Shown: positions 50,515 through 60,421 of the stretch, one piece after another
How positions within the stretch are numbered: position 1 is the stretch's first letter
Layout: every line of letters begins with the position of its first letter
The notes under the pieces: generated by a model
The model's database searches: none
Seen by the model: the letters and a program-made list of their open reading frames with translations, nothing else
Told to the model about the DNA's origin: nothing
NCBI RefSeq assembly: GCF_031348265.1
Contig: NZ_CP133771.1
Coordinates: 1,612,001-1,676,000, forward strand
Reading direction: 5' to 3'
DNA length: 64,000 bases
Source: Streptomyces collinus
GTDB taxonomy: Bacteria; Actinomycetota; Actinomycetes; Streptomycetales; Streptomycetaceae
Made by a program: the position numbers and the translations under genes

Positions 50515-52050
50515 TTACGTGTGTTCCGGTCCGCCGTCTTCCAGTTTCTGGCCCCGGAGCAGGAACCACGCCGCCACCGCCGCGGCCAGCAGGACCGTCG
50601 CGCCCACGCCCGCCGCCAGGGCAAGGCCGTCCACGAAGGACGTGCGGGCCGCGTCCAGCATCGTGCCGGCGCTGTGGGCGGGCATGTGCGCCGCCGCCTC
50701 GACCGCGCCGCCCAGCGACTCGTGGGCCGCGGCCGGTGTGCCCGCGGGGCCGGTGAAGTCGCGGTAGACGCCGGTCACGATCGAGCCGAGGGCGGCGATG
50801 CCGAGCGCGGCACCGAGTTCGTACGCCGTCTCGGACACGGCGGAGGCCGAACCCGCCTGCTCCTTGGGCACGCTGGAGAGGATCACGTCCGCCGTCACGG
50901 TGAACGAGAAGCCGGCACCCACACCGACCACCAGCAGCGCGGTCCCGAGCAGCGGGTAGCCCGTGGACTGGTCGAGCACCGTGAGCGCGGCCAGAGCGAG
51001 GCCTATCGCCGCGAGGCCGCCGGAGACGACGGACCGCACCGAGAAGCGCCGGGCCGCACGCCCCGCGACGAGTCCGGCCACCACCGCGCCGATCGCCGCG
51101 GGCAGTTCGGCCAGCCCGGCCTCCAACGGGCGCCTGCCCTGGACGAGTTGCAGGTACTGCGACAGGAAGAACACCAGCCCGGACAGGCCGAGGATGGTCA
51201 GCAGATCGGCCAGCACCGCCCCGCTGAGACCGCGGTTGCGGAACAGCCGCATGTCCAGCAGCGGCGTCGGGAGACTGAGCTGACGGCGGACGAACCCGTA
51301 CAGGGCGGCCGCCCCCAGCAGGCCCGCGGCCAGGGTGGTCCACGCGAAGCCGTGGGTCGCCGCTTCCTTGATCGCGTACACGACGCCGATCATGCCGACC
51401 AGCGACAGTACGACGCTGACCAGGTCCCAGGGGCCGGGGTTCGCGGTGCGCGACTCGGGCAGCATCTTGATCCCGACCAGGACCAGCACGGCCATCACGG
51501 GCAGGTTGATGAGGAACACCGACCCCCACCAGAAGTGCTCCAGCAGGAACCCGCCGACGATCGGGCCGACGGCCGTACCCGCGGAGGCGGTGGCGCCCCA
51601 GATGCCGACGGCGAGACTGCGCTCGCGCGGGTCGTGGAAGAGGTTGCGGATCAGGGCGAGCGTGGCCGGCATCAGGGTGGCGCCGGCGACGCCGAGCAGT
51701 GCCCGCGCGACGATCATCATCTCGGGGGTCGTGGCGTAGGCGTTGAACACGGATATCGCGCCGAACGCCGTGGCGCCGACCAGCAGGATCCGCTTGCGGC
51801 CGATGCGGTCGCCGAGGCTGCCCATGGAGACGAGCAGGCCGGCGATGACGAAGGAGTAGACGTCGCCGATCCAGAGGAGCTGGGTGCCGGAGGGCTTCAG
51901 ATCCTCGCTGATGTAGGGGGTCGCGAGACCGAGGACGGTCGCGTCGACGGCCACCAGCAGCACGGCGAGCACGAGAACGCCGAGCGCGAGCCAGCGGCCC
52001 GGGCGGTTCACCACCTCGGTCGTCGACGCCGGCTGCAGGGTGCTGGTCAT
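50515..52050 (-). CDS. DHA2-family MFS multidrug efflux protein
   Basis: A 511-residue, 14-helix drug:proton antiporter. Motif A is GSLGDRIGRKRIL, the helix 1 motif is AVDATVLGLATP, and motif C in helix 5 reads GTAVGPIVGGFLLEH. It resembles QacA/SmvA-type exporters of cationic compounds. Its ATG overlaps the TetR gene stop by four bases (ATGA), so regulator and pump are one transcript, controlled by the palindrome upstream of tetR. The drug substrate is unknown. Confidence 0.93.
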   Translation of the reverse strand: MTSTLQPASTTEVVNRPGRWLALGVLVLAVLLVAVDATVLGLATPYISEDLKPSGTQLLWIGDVYSFVIAGLLVSMGSLGDRIGRKRILLVGATAFGAISVFNAYATTPEMMIVARALLGVAGATLMPATLALIRNLFHDPRERSLAVGIWGATASAGTAVGPIVGGFLLEHFWWGSVFLINLPVMAVLVLVGIKMLPESRTANPGPWDLVSVVLSLVGMIGVVYAIKEAATHGFAWTTLAAGLLGAAALYGFVRRQLSLPTPLLDMRLFRNRGLSGAVLADLLTILGLSGLVFFLSQYLQLVQGRRPLEAGLAELPAAIGAVVAGLVAGRAARRFSVRSVVSGGLAAIGLALAALTVLDQSTGYPLLGTALLVVGVGAGFSFTVTADVILSSVPKEQAGSASAVSETAYELGAALGIAALGSIVTGVYRDFTGPAGTPAAAHESLGGAVEAAAHMPAHSAGTMLDAARTSFVDGLALAAGVGATVLLAAAVAAWFLLRGQKLEDGGPEHT

Positions 52051-52598
52051 GATTCCTCTCTCCTGAGTGCGCCGCCGAGCAACAGCTCGACGATCATGTG
52101 CTGGAAGTCCTTCGGGGCGCCCTTACCGCTGTGCACCAGCCAGGCTCCGGAGGCCATCAGGCCGTACAGCGCCTCGGTGAGCCAGGCGGGCGTGAGGTCG
52201 ATGCGGAACTCGCCGCTGAGCTGGCCGCGCCGGAACAGCGCGGAGATCCGGTCGTCGATCAGGGCCCAGCCCGCGTTCTGCTCCTCGCCCTCGAACAACT
52301 GGTTCTCGGTGTAGAGGAACGCGAGCAGTCCGGCGGCCGGCTCGATGGCCCCGACCAGCCGGCGTACGGCATCGCTCGCCGAGCCCTCGTCGAGCCGGGC
52401 CGCGTCCAGCGCGGCCTCGCACTCCGCGATGCCGAGCGCCTCCAGCGCCCGGACGAGGGCGTCCCGCCCGGCGAAGTGGCGGTGCAGCGTGGCCCGGCTG
52501 ATTCCGGCGGCCCTGGCGACCTCGTCCATGGTCGCGCTGGATTTGCGGGTCAGCAGGGCCGCGGCGGCGCGCAGCACGTGCTCAGGGTCGACAGTCAT
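52047..52598 (-). CDS. TetR-family repressor
   Basis: A 183-residue regulator. The N-terminal helix-turn-helix is at about residues 20-47 (ATMDEVARAAGISRATLHRHFAGRDALVRAL). The C-terminal ligand-binding domain is helical and diverse (LLAFLYTENQLFEGEEQNAG). It almost certainly represses itself and the coupled efflux gene. The ATG at 52598 is seven bases below a TACTCT -10 box, so the message is probably leaderless; an upstream ATG at 52625 lies inside the operator. Confidence 0.9.
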   Translation of the reverse strand: MTVDPEHVLRAAAALLTRKSSATMDEVARAAGISRATLHRHFAGRDALVRALEALGIAECEAALDAARLDEGSASDAVRRLVGAIEPAAGLLAFLYTENQLFEGEEQNAGWALIDDRISALFRRGQLSGEFRIDLTPAWLTEALYGLMASGAWLVHSGKGAPKDFQHMIVELLLGGALRREES

Positions 52599-52604
52599 GA
52601 GACG

Positions 52605-52635
52605 AGAGTACCCCACATGAGACATGAATGTCTCA
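52605..52635 (-). promoter_or_regulatory. tetR-MFS promoter with palindromic operator
   Basis: GAGACA (52629-52634) and TACTCT (52605-52610) are 18 bases apart on the minus strand. An inverted repeat TGAGACAT-GA-ATGTCTCA (52618-52635) covers the -35 box and part of the spacer, as expected for a TetR operator. Confidence 0.7.
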
Positions 52636-52685
52636 CTCGGGGCATGTGTGACTCACGGCTGCCGCACGATGCGGGCGAAAGGTGA

Positions 52686-53657
52686 TCAGTGCCAGGGCAG
52701 CTGCGCGCGCCGCTCCCAGTACGCCTGCGGCTCCTCGACCAGGGTGGCGAGGCGGGTCAGCTGCTCGTCGTCGAGATCGACGACCGCCGCGTGCAGGTTC
52801 GAGGCGAGCTGATTGGCGGTCGCGGCACCGGAGAGGACGACGCCGGCCCAGGGCTGCCGCAGGATCACGGCCAGGGCGACGGCGTCGCAGCCCAGCCCGG
52901 CCTGTTCGGCGATCTCCCGCACGACCTGCGGGGCGTGCGGCCCGGCCAGCCGGCCGTTGGCCATGCCCTCCTTGACGATCACGGTGAGCCCGGCGTCGTG
53001 CGCCTCGGCGAGCGCGGGGGCGGCGGACGTCTCCAGCGCGTTGTACGTGGACTGCACCGTGCGGAAGAGGGGTTCGCCGTCGACCGTCACGGCGAGGGCG
53101 GCGCGGATCGCCTCCGCCTGTGCGGGGCCGCTGGTGGAGAAGCCGACCGTGAGGCCCCGCTCGGCGGCTTCCGCGAGCCTGGCGTGCAGTTCCTTGTCGG
53201 TGAGGGCCGGGCTGTCGGGGGTCACCGAGTGGATCTGGTAGAGGTCGAGCCGGTCGCCGAGCAGCGCCTCGCTCTCCGCGCGCTGCCGTTCGTAGGTGGC
53301 GAGGGTGTGGTCCTTGACCTCGTGCTGCTCGGCGTCCGTGGACCAGTCGGCGGTGTAGGTGTAACCCCACTTGCTGCCCACGACGATGTCGCCGAAGGCC
53401 GGCCTGGCCTTGAGCCATTCGGCGAGGAACTCCTCGGAGCGGCCGTAGGACCGGGCGACGTCGAAGTAGCGGACGCCCTGGGCGTAGGCGGCGTCGAGGA
53501 GTTCGTGGGTGCGGGTGCGCAGCGTTTCGACGCTGCGGTCCTCTCCGAGGTCTTCGTCCCGTCCGAGGTTGATGTAGCCCGGGCGTCCGACGGCGGCGAG
53601 GCCGAGGCCGATGTGGCAGGTGGGGGTGGTGGCTGTGGCCAGGCGGGCGAAGGGCAT
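52686..53657 (-). CDS. Aldo/keto reductase
   Basis: A 323-residue NADPH-dependent oxidoreductase with a TIM barrel. The catalytic set is visible: Asp and Tyr in GVRYFDVARSYGRSEEFL, Lys in VGSKWGYTY, and the late cofactor region VVLSGAATANQLASNL. It acts on an aldehyde or ketone in the cytoplasm. The ATG at 53657 follows GGAG. It reads in the same direction as argH and the tetR unit but has separate spacing on both sides. The substrate is unknown. Confidence 0.92.
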   Translation of the reverse strand: MPFARLATATTPTCHIGLGLAAVGRPGYINLGRDEDLGEDRSVETLRTRTHELLDAAYAQGVRYFDVARSYGRSEEFLAEWLKARPAFGDIVVGSKWGYTYTADWSTDAEQHEVKDHTLATYERQRAESEALLGDRLDLYQIHSVTPDSPALTDKELHARLAEAAERGLTVGFSTSGPAQAEAIRAALAVTVDGEPLFRTVQSTYNALETSAAPALAEAHDAGLTVIVKEGMANGRLAGPHAPQVVREIAEQAGLGCDAVALAVILRQPWAGVVLSGAATANQLASNLHAAVVDLDDEQLTRLATLVEEPQAYWERRAQLPWH

Positions 53658-53775
53658 CGGGGGCTCCGTTCGGTCGGCTCCGGTTCGGCTCCGACCCAAC
53701 GTAACCCCTGATGACCTTCGCCTCAGGGCTCGATCGTTGCGGTGTTTCGGCGAGTGCGGGTCGTCTTCGCTTGTT

Positions 53776-53796
53776 CGCGCCGTTCCCCGCGCCCCC
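53776..53796 (+). repeat. Intergenic GC repeat, copy 3
   Basis: It matches the element at 50480 with a single A-to-C change. It lies between the aldo/keto reductase start and the argH stop. Confidence 0.65.
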
Positions 53797-53810
53797 TGGA
53801 GGGCGATTCC

Positions 53811-55280
<1,470 letters not shown>

Positions 55281-55318
55281 TCATGCATGAGTATGCAGAC
55301 CACTGCATGATTCGTCAA
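55281..55318 (-). promoter_or_regulatory. argH promoter overlapped by ArgR boxes
   Basis: On the minus strand, TTGACG (55313-55318) and CATACT (55290-55295) are exactly 17 bases apart. TGCAT words in ARG-box arrangement (ATGCAG, TGCATA, ATGCATGA) fill 55281-55309, covering the spacer and the -10. ArgR with arginine would therefore block RNA polymerase. Confidence 0.75.
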
Positions 55319-55466
55319 TTCAGCGGGGACTACGGGCGGTTTCCGGTCACGTGAAAGGAATTTGAAGATCCTTTGAACGCGGGAAACCGCTTACCCGTAC
55401 CTCTCGCCGAACGCAGGCGCCGCGTTATGACACCGACGACATCCCGACCCCTAGTGAGGCATCCGC

Positions 55467-56363
55467 ATGTCCAGGGCTCTTCCGAAGTACAACAAGCGTC
55501 GCGTCACGTTCATCGGCGGCGCCGCCGCGGTGGCACTGTCCGGCACGGTGATCGCCGGATTCGCCCTCGCCGGGGAGACGCCCGACAGCGGCGCCAAGAA
55601 CGCCCGGACGCTGGCGGGTCCCGGCACCATCTCGTGCCCGGACGTCCGCTCCAAGCTCCCGGCGGTCCCCGCCTCCGCCAAGGCCGAGGTCGACCGCAAC
55701 CTCACCCTGCTCAACACGCAGATCCAGGAAGCCAACAAGCGCCTGGTCGACACCGTGGGCCAGGGCGGCCCCAACTTCGTCCAGAACGCCATCCTCGGCC
55801 CCCTCAAGGACAAGCGCGTCGCGACCGTGAACCGCATCGCCACCGCCATCGGACGGACCGCCGCCAAGCCCCAGGGCCTGGACTCCCTGGCCACCTGCGC
55901 GCTGAACGCCGCGGGCACCAACGCGGGCGGCGGCGCGGCCGGCAAGCCGCAGGCGGGCGGCAACGCGGGGAATGCCGGCAACACGGGGAATGCAGGTAAC
56001 GCCGGGAATGCAGGCAACGCCGGTAACGCGGGCAACGCAGGTAACGCGGGCAATGCCGGCAACGCCGCCGTCGGCACGATCACCTGCCCCGACGTCCGCT
56101 CCAAGCTGCCTGCCGTCCCCGCCTCCGCCAAGGCCGAGGTCGACCGCAACCTCACCCTCCTCGACACCCAGATCCGGGAAGCCAACACCCGCCTGGTGAA
56201 CACCGTCGGCCAGGGCGGCCCCAACTTCGTCCAGAACGCCATCCTCGGCCCCCTCAAGGACAAGCGCGTCTCGACCGTCAACCGCATCGCCACCGCCATC
56301 GGACGGACGGCCGCGAAGCCCCAGGGCCTGGACTCCCTGGCCACCTGCACGCTCACCAAGTGA
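55467..56363 (+). CDS. Exported protein with duplicated domain and (NAG)n linker
   Basis: A 298-residue protein of unknown family. A signal peptide or membrane anchor spans about residues 12-36 (VTFIGGAAAVALSGTVIAGFALAG). Domain A (53-145) and domain B (203-295) are nearly identical, offset by exactly 150 residues. Each begins SCPDV/TCPDV and ends LATC, so each holds two Cys (57/144 and 207/294) that could form one disulphide. Residues 165-199 are a repeated Asn-Ala-Gly linker. The domains are helical, with AEVDRNLTLL and GGPNFVQNAILGPLKDKR. GTGAGG precedes the ATG. It is divergent from argH and has its own terminator. A cell-wall or matrix role is only a guess. Confidence 0.85.
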   Translation: MSRALPKYNKRRVTFIGGAAAVALSGTVIAGFALAGETPDSGAKNARTLAGPGTISCPDVRSKLPAVPASAKAEVDRNLTLLNTQIQEANKRLVDTVGQGGPNFVQNAILGPLKDKRVATVNRIATAIGRTAAKPQGLDSLATCALNAAGTNAGGGAAGKPQAGGNAGNAGNTGNAGNAGNAGNAGNAGNAGNAGNAGNAAVGTITCPDVRSKLPAVPASAKAEVDRNLTLLDTQIREANTRLVNTVGQGGPNFVQNAILGPLKDKRVSTVNRIATAIGRTAAKPQGLDSLATCTLTK

Positions 56364-56376
56364 GATGACAGGCGCT

Positions 56377-56413
56377 GTGGCCGCCCCGTGGGAGCGCCGG
56401 CCGGGGCGGCCAC
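56377..56413 (+). terminator. Hairpin terminator after the duplicated-domain gene
   Basis: GTGGCCGCCCCG (56377-56388) pairs perfectly with CGGGGCGGCCAC (56402-56413) around a 13-base loop, 14 bases after the stop. Confidence 0.78.
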
Positions 56414-56464
56414 GGACACACCTGCTTGCGGGATCCGGCAGAGGTGACCGGATCCCGCAATTCC

Positions 56465-56494
56465 TTAGACGGCCGAAAGATCTGCGACCATAAT
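56465..56494 (+). promoter_or_regulatory. Promoter of the PNPOx-fold gene, leaderless
   Basis: TTAGAC (56465-56470) and CATAAT (56489-56494) are 18 bases apart. The ATG follows the -10 by eight bases and no Shine-Dalgarno exists, so the transcript probably begins at or next to the start codon. Confidence 0.6.
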
Positions 56495-56502
56495 CGTTCG
56501 AC

Positions 56503-57090
56503 ATGGGAAAGACTTATGAGCGTATAGACGGCCGGCTCCGCACGTTCATCGAGGCGCAGCCGGTCTTCTTCACCGCCACCGCTCCCCTGGCCGCCGACGG
56601 CACGGTCAACCTCTCGCCCAAGGGGCTCACCGGCTCCTTCGCGGTGCTCGACGAGCTGACGGTGGCCTACCTCGACTTCGCCGGTTCCAACGCCGAGACC
56701 ATCGCCCATCTCCGGGAGAACGGGCGGATCACCCTGATGTGGTGCGCCTTCCAGGGCCCGCCGAACATCGTCCGCGTGCACGGCAGAGGTGAACCGGTCT
56801 TCCGCGACGACCCCCGTTTCGGGGAACTGCTCGCGCACTTCCCGGACATCGACCCGACGCAGCACGGCCTGCGCGCGATCATCGTCGTCACCGCCGAACT
56901 CGTCCGCGACACCTGCGGGTACGGGGTGCCCTTCATGGCGTACGAGGAGGACCGGGACCTGCACGGCAAGCGGTTCGCCCGGGAGGACGACGCCTCGCTC
57001 AGTGCGTACTTCAGCAAGAAGGAGCACATCGCCAGCAGCCTGGACGGACTACCCGGGCTGCCGTTGCCGCTGCCTCCCTCTACGGTCTGA
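56503..57090 (+). CDS. Pyridoxamine 5'-phosphate oxidase-fold protein
   Basis: A 195-residue flavin- or heme-binding split-barrel protein. PVFFTATAPLAADGTVNLSPKG is the typical first strand pair. AYLDFAGSNAETIAHLRENGRITLMW supplies the dimer interface and phosphate-binding positions. NIVRVHGRGEPV follows, then a C-terminal helical extension (REDDASLSAYFSKKEH). It probably binds FMN and reduces or oxidises a small substrate, but cofactor binding is inferred from the fold. It lies three bases ahead of the L,D-transpeptidase gene. Confidence 0.9.
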   Translation: MGKTYERIDGRLRTFIEAQPVFFTATAPLAADGTVNLSPKGLTGSFAVLDELTVAYLDFAGSNAETIAHLRENGRITLMWCAFQGPPNIVRVHGRGEPVFRDDPRFGELLAHFPDIDPTQHGLRAIIVVTAELVRDTCGYGVPFMAYEEDRDLHGKRFAREDDASLSAYFSKKEHIASSLDGLPGLPLPLPPSTV

Positions 57091-57093
57091 GAC

Positions 57094-57792
57094 ATGCGCC
57101 CCGGTGCCGTCGCCCTCGCCGTCTCCTCCCTGATCGCGCTCGGCGCCGGGCCGCCCGCCCCGCCGCCGCTGCCGGCCCGGATGGCGGACACCGGCGGCGG
57201 CACCCAGCTGATCACCGCGGTGGCCCCGGAGCGGGCCTCGACCACGGGCACGGTCAGCTGGTGGGACCGCGGCGGAGACGGACGCTGGGTGAGAAGGGGC
57301 TTTGCGCCCGCCCGTTTCGGGGCGAACGGGCTCGCCGCGGGCGCCTCCCGCAAGCAGGGCACCAGCACCACCCCCACCGGCCTCTACGGCCTGCCGTACG
57401 CCTTCGGCATCAAGGCGGCGCCCCGCGGGACGGCGTACCGATACCGCCGGGTGCACCGGGACTCCTGGTGGTGCCAGGACAACGACTCCCGCTCCTACAA
57501 CCGCTGGAGCGAGCCGCGCGCGGCCGACTGCCGGGCCGCCGAGGCCGAGCAGCTGATCACCTACCGCGCCCAGTACGCACACGCGCTCGTCATCGGCTTC
57601 AACTACGCGCGTCCCGTGCGGGGGCGCGGTGCGGGGATCTTCCTCCACGTCAACGGGCGGGGTGCGACGGCCGGTTGCGTGTCCGTGCCCGAGGACGCGA
57701 TGCGGCAGATCCTGACCTGGGCCGATCCCGCGCGGCGGCCGCACATCGCCGTCGGCACGACGAGCGGGAAGACGGCCGTCACGCGGCTGTGA
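57094..57792 (+). CDS. Exported L,D-transpeptidase (YkuD-like)
   Basis: A 232-residue exported enzyme. A short signal peptide ends near residue 28. The catalytic motif is HVNGRGATAGCVSVP, with the His and the nucleophilic Cys in the expected spacing. Trp- and Tyr-rich segments (YRYRRVHRDSWWCQDND) precede it. Family members cross-link or modify peptidoglycan stem peptides at meso-Dap. A second Cys pair may form a disulphide. It is co-transcribed with the upstream PNPOx-fold gene. Confidence 0.88.
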   Translation: MRPGAVALAVSSLIALGAGPPAPPPLPARMADTGGGTQLITAVAPERASTTGTVSWWDRGGDGRWVRRGFAPARFGANGLAAGASRKQGTSTTPTGLYGLPYAFGIKAAPRGTAYRYRRVHRDSWWCQDNDSRSYNRWSEPRAADCRAAEAEQLITYRAQYAHALVIGFNYARPVRGRGAGIFLHVNGRGATAGCVSVPEDAMRQILTWADPARRPHIAVGTTSGKTAVTRL

Positions 57793-57918
57793 CGGGCGCC
57801 GGCCGTGTGCGTGTTACCACCGGTCACTCCTCTTCGCAGCCGACTCGGACCGCGGCTGAACACTCCCGTGTCCCGGCACGTATCTGTGGGCCAAGGGTCA
57901 AGTCCCCACGGAGGAACC

Positions 57919-59301
57919 GTGACCACCACGCTCGCAGGCGGACGTGCCGCCCGCCGCCAGACGATGCGCCGCATCCGCCCGCGCCGCTCCCCGGCCGTCC
58001 CGCTGCTGATCGCCCTGTGGGCCGGTGCCGCGGCCGTGCTGTGGCTGTGGTGGGACAACACACCGTCCCTCGCGGACAACACGAGCAAGATCCTGGCCGC
58101 CGGCCGGATCACCGGTCTGCTCGCCGGCTACCTCATGGCGCTGGTGGTGCTCCAGATGGCCCGGGTGCCCGCGCTGGAGCGCCGGGTGGGCACCGACCGG
58201 GTCGCGCGCTGGCACGCCATGACCGGCCGCTACACGCTCTGCCTGGTCCTCGCCCATGTCTTCCTCATCATGTGGGGCTACGCCCTGCAGGCGGGCAAGG
58301 GGCTCGGCGACATCGTCCAGCAGACGACCGACTCCATCAACCAGCTGCCGGACATGGGCAAGGCCGCCATCGGCACGGGCCTGCTGTTCCTCATCGGGAT
58401 CCTGTCGATCGGCGGGGTACGCCGGCTGATCGGGTACGACACCTGGTACCACGTGCACCTGCTGACCTACGCGGCGGTGTACCTGACGTTCTGGCACCAG
58501 ATCACCACCGGCAACGAGTTCGCCGTCGAGCCGGCCGCGAAGACCTTCTGGTACGGGCTGTACGGCGTGGTGACCGCGCTGGTCGTCTGGTACCGGATCC
58601 TCACCCCGATCCGGCTGAACATGCGGCACCGCATGCGGGTGGCGGCGGTCATCGAGGAGACCCCCGGGATCGTGTCCGTGCTGATCAGCGGGCGCAAGCT
58701 GCACCGGATGGGCGCGGAGGCCGGGCACTTCTTCCGGTGGCGGTTCAAGGCGCCGGGCATGCGCTTCAGTTCCCACCCGTACTCGCTGTCGGCGGCGCCC
58801 CGCCCGGACATGCTGCGGATCACGGTCAAGGCGATCGGTGACCACACCTCCCGGCTGCGTGACCTCGAACCCGGCACCAAGGTGTGGGCCGAGGGCCCGT
58901 ACGGCGCGATGACCGCGCAGCGCCGCAGCCGGGGCAAGGTGCTGCTGGTCGCGGGCGGTGTCGGCATCACCCCGATGCGGGCGCTGTTCGAGACGCTGCC
59001 GGGCGCGTCCGGCGACATCACCCTCCTCTACCGGGCCAACACCACGCAGGATCTGGCGCTGTGGGGCGAACTCGCCAGGATCGCCGACGAACGCGGCGCC
59101 CGGCTGATGTACGCGGTCAACAGCCCGGAGGGCGAACGCCCCGACATCTCGGCGGAGTCCCTCCAGCGCAAGATCCCGGACATCGGCGACCACGACGTCT
59201 TCATGTGCGGGCCGCCCGGCTTCGCCCAGTCGGTCCACGAGGCACTGCGCGGCGCGGGAGTACCCGCTCGCCGTATCCATCACGAGTCGTTCGAGATGTG
59301 A
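57919..59301 (+). CDS. Ferric-reductase-like transmembrane flavoprotein
   Basis: A 460-residue membrane oxidoreductase. About six helices span residues 20-235; His residues in LAHVFLIMWGY and YHVHLLTYAAVYLTFWHQ are placed to bind heme b. The cytoplasmic half is a ferredoxin-NADP reductase module: FAD site HPYSLSAAP, NAD site GGVGITPMRALFE and terminal FMCGPPGF. It should move electrons from NAD(P)H through FAD and heme to the outer face. GTG at 57919 follows GGAGG. It is followed after 40 bases by the tri-FMN-binding gene and then apbE, which defines a single module. Direct ferric reduction is possible but not required. Confidence 0.92.
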   Translation: MTTTLAGGRAARRQTMRRIRPRRSPAVPLLIALWAGAAAVLWLWWDNTPSLADNTSKILAAGRITGLLAGYLMALVVLQMARVPALERRVGTDRVARWHAMTGRYTLCLVLAHVFLIMWGYALQAGKGLGDIVQQTTDSINQLPDMGKAAIGTGLLFLIGILSIGGVRRLIGYDTWYHVHLLTYAAVYLTFWHQITTGNEFAVEPAAKTFWYGLYGVVTALVVWYRILTPIRLNMRHRMRVAAVIEETPGIVSVLISGRKLHRMGAEAGHFFRWRFKAPGMRFSSHPYSLSAAPRPDMLRITVKAIGDHTSRLRDLEPGTKVWAEGPYGAMTAQRRSRGKVLLVAGGVGITPMRALFETLPGASGDITLLYRANTTQDLALWGELARIADERGARLMYAVNSPEGERPDISAESLQRKIPDIGDHDVFMCGPPGFAQSVHEALRGAGVPARRIHHESFEM

Positions 59302-59341
59302 GCGACGGGACACCAACGGTCTTTCAGGAGTTTGGGAAACG

Positions 59342-60421
59342 ATGAGGAAGTCTCACCCCGTCCGGCGTGCCGTACTCGCCGGCGCAGCCACCGTCTCCGG
59401 GATCGTGCTGCTGCTGTCCCTCAAGCCGGCCTCCGACCCGGGCTCCGCCCAGGCGGCCGGCCAGGCGCCGCCCGCGGCGGCCGGGCAGGCCCCGCAGGGC
59501 GGCGTGAACGGCGCGGTCACCGGTGACGCGGCGCAGACGCAGTACGGCGCGGTGCAGGTCCGCCTGACCATGAACAACGGCAAGATCACCCAGGCCGAGG
59601 CGGTCCAGGCCCCCAAGGGCGGCCGCAGCGATCAGATCACGGCCAGCTCGGTGCCGCGCCTGAACCAGGCGGCGGTCGCGGCCCAGAGCGCGGAGATCGA
59701 CGCGGTCTCCGGGGCGACGTACACCAGCGCCGGCTACAAGAAGTCCCTCCAGTCGGCCCTGGACAAGGCGAAGGCGTCGGCCGGGGCGCAGCAGGGGTCG
59801 GGCAACGCGCAGACGCTGACCGGTGATGTCGCGCAGACGCAGTACGGCCCGGTGCAGGTGCGGGTGACCGTCGCGGGCGGCAAGATCACCAAGGCGGAGG
59901 CGGTCCAGGCCCCCAAGGGCGGCCGCAGCGACCAGATCACCTCCTCCTCCGTCCCCCGCCTCAACCAGGCGGCCGTGGCGGCCGGCAACGCGGACATCGA
60001 CGCGGTCTCGGGCGCCACGTACACCAGCGCCGGCTACAAGAAGTCCCTCCAGTCGGCCCTGGACAAGGCTCCGGCCGGCGGCGGCTCCTCACAGGCCGCG
60101 GGTTCGGGAGGCGGTCAGGCCGCGGGTTCGGGAGGCGGTCAGGCGGCGACGCAGACCCTCACCGGCAGCGTGGCGCAGACACAGTACGGCCCGGTGCAGG
60201 TGCGGGTGACCGTCGCGGGCGGCAAGATCACCAAGGCGGAGGCGGTCCAGGCCCCCAAGGGCGGCCGCAGCGACCAGATCACCTCCTCCTCCGTCCCCCG
60301 CCTCAACCAGGCGGCCGTGGCGGCCGGCAACGCGCAGATCGACGCCGTGTCCGGGGCCACGTACACCAGCGCCGGCTACAAGCAGTCCCTCCAGTCCGCG
60401 CTGGACCAGGCCGGTGGCTGA
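59342..60421 (+). CDS. Exported protein with three covalent-FMN-binding domains
   Basis: A 359-residue exported protein with a signal or anchor at about residues 8-26. Three FMN_bind domains follow, at about 57-142, 157-242 and 271-356. Each has the flavinylation motif SGATYTS (from 123, 223 and 337) in which a Thr would carry phosphoester-linked FMN. Domains 1 and 2 are offset by exactly 100 residues. A QAAGSGGG repeat occurs twice as a linker before domain 3. The gene overlaps apbE by eight bases. It most likely shuttles electrons received from the upstream reductase. The DNA of domains 2 and 3 looks identical for about 153 bp. Confidence 0.92.
   Translation: MRKSHPVRRAVLAGAATVSGIVLLLSLKPASDPGSAQAAGQAPPAAAGQAPQGGVNGAVTGDAAQTQYGAVQVRLTMNNGKITQAEAVQAPKGGRSDQITASSVPRLNQAAVAAQSAEIDAVSGATYTSAGYKKSLQSALDKAKASAGAQQGSGNAQTLTGDVAQTQYGPVQVRVTVAGGKITKAEAVQAPKGGRSDQITSSSVPRLNQAAVAAGNADIDAVSGATYTSAGYKKSLQSALDKAPAGGGSSQAAGSGGGQAAGSGGGQAATQTLTGSVAQTQYGPVQVRVTVAGGKITKAEAVQAPKGGRSDQITSSSVPRLNQAAVAAGNAQIDAVSGATYTSAGYKQSLQSALDQAGG

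Noticed and set aside
50380..52314. 644-codon plus-strand frame
   Set aside because: It is antisense to the MFS transporter and tetR. It is compositionally biased and has no recognisable domain.
55960..56075. Short tandem repeat that could be mistaken for a CRISPR array or VNTR
   Set aside because: The unit is 9 bases, in frame inside a gene, and has no spacers. It encodes the NAG linker.
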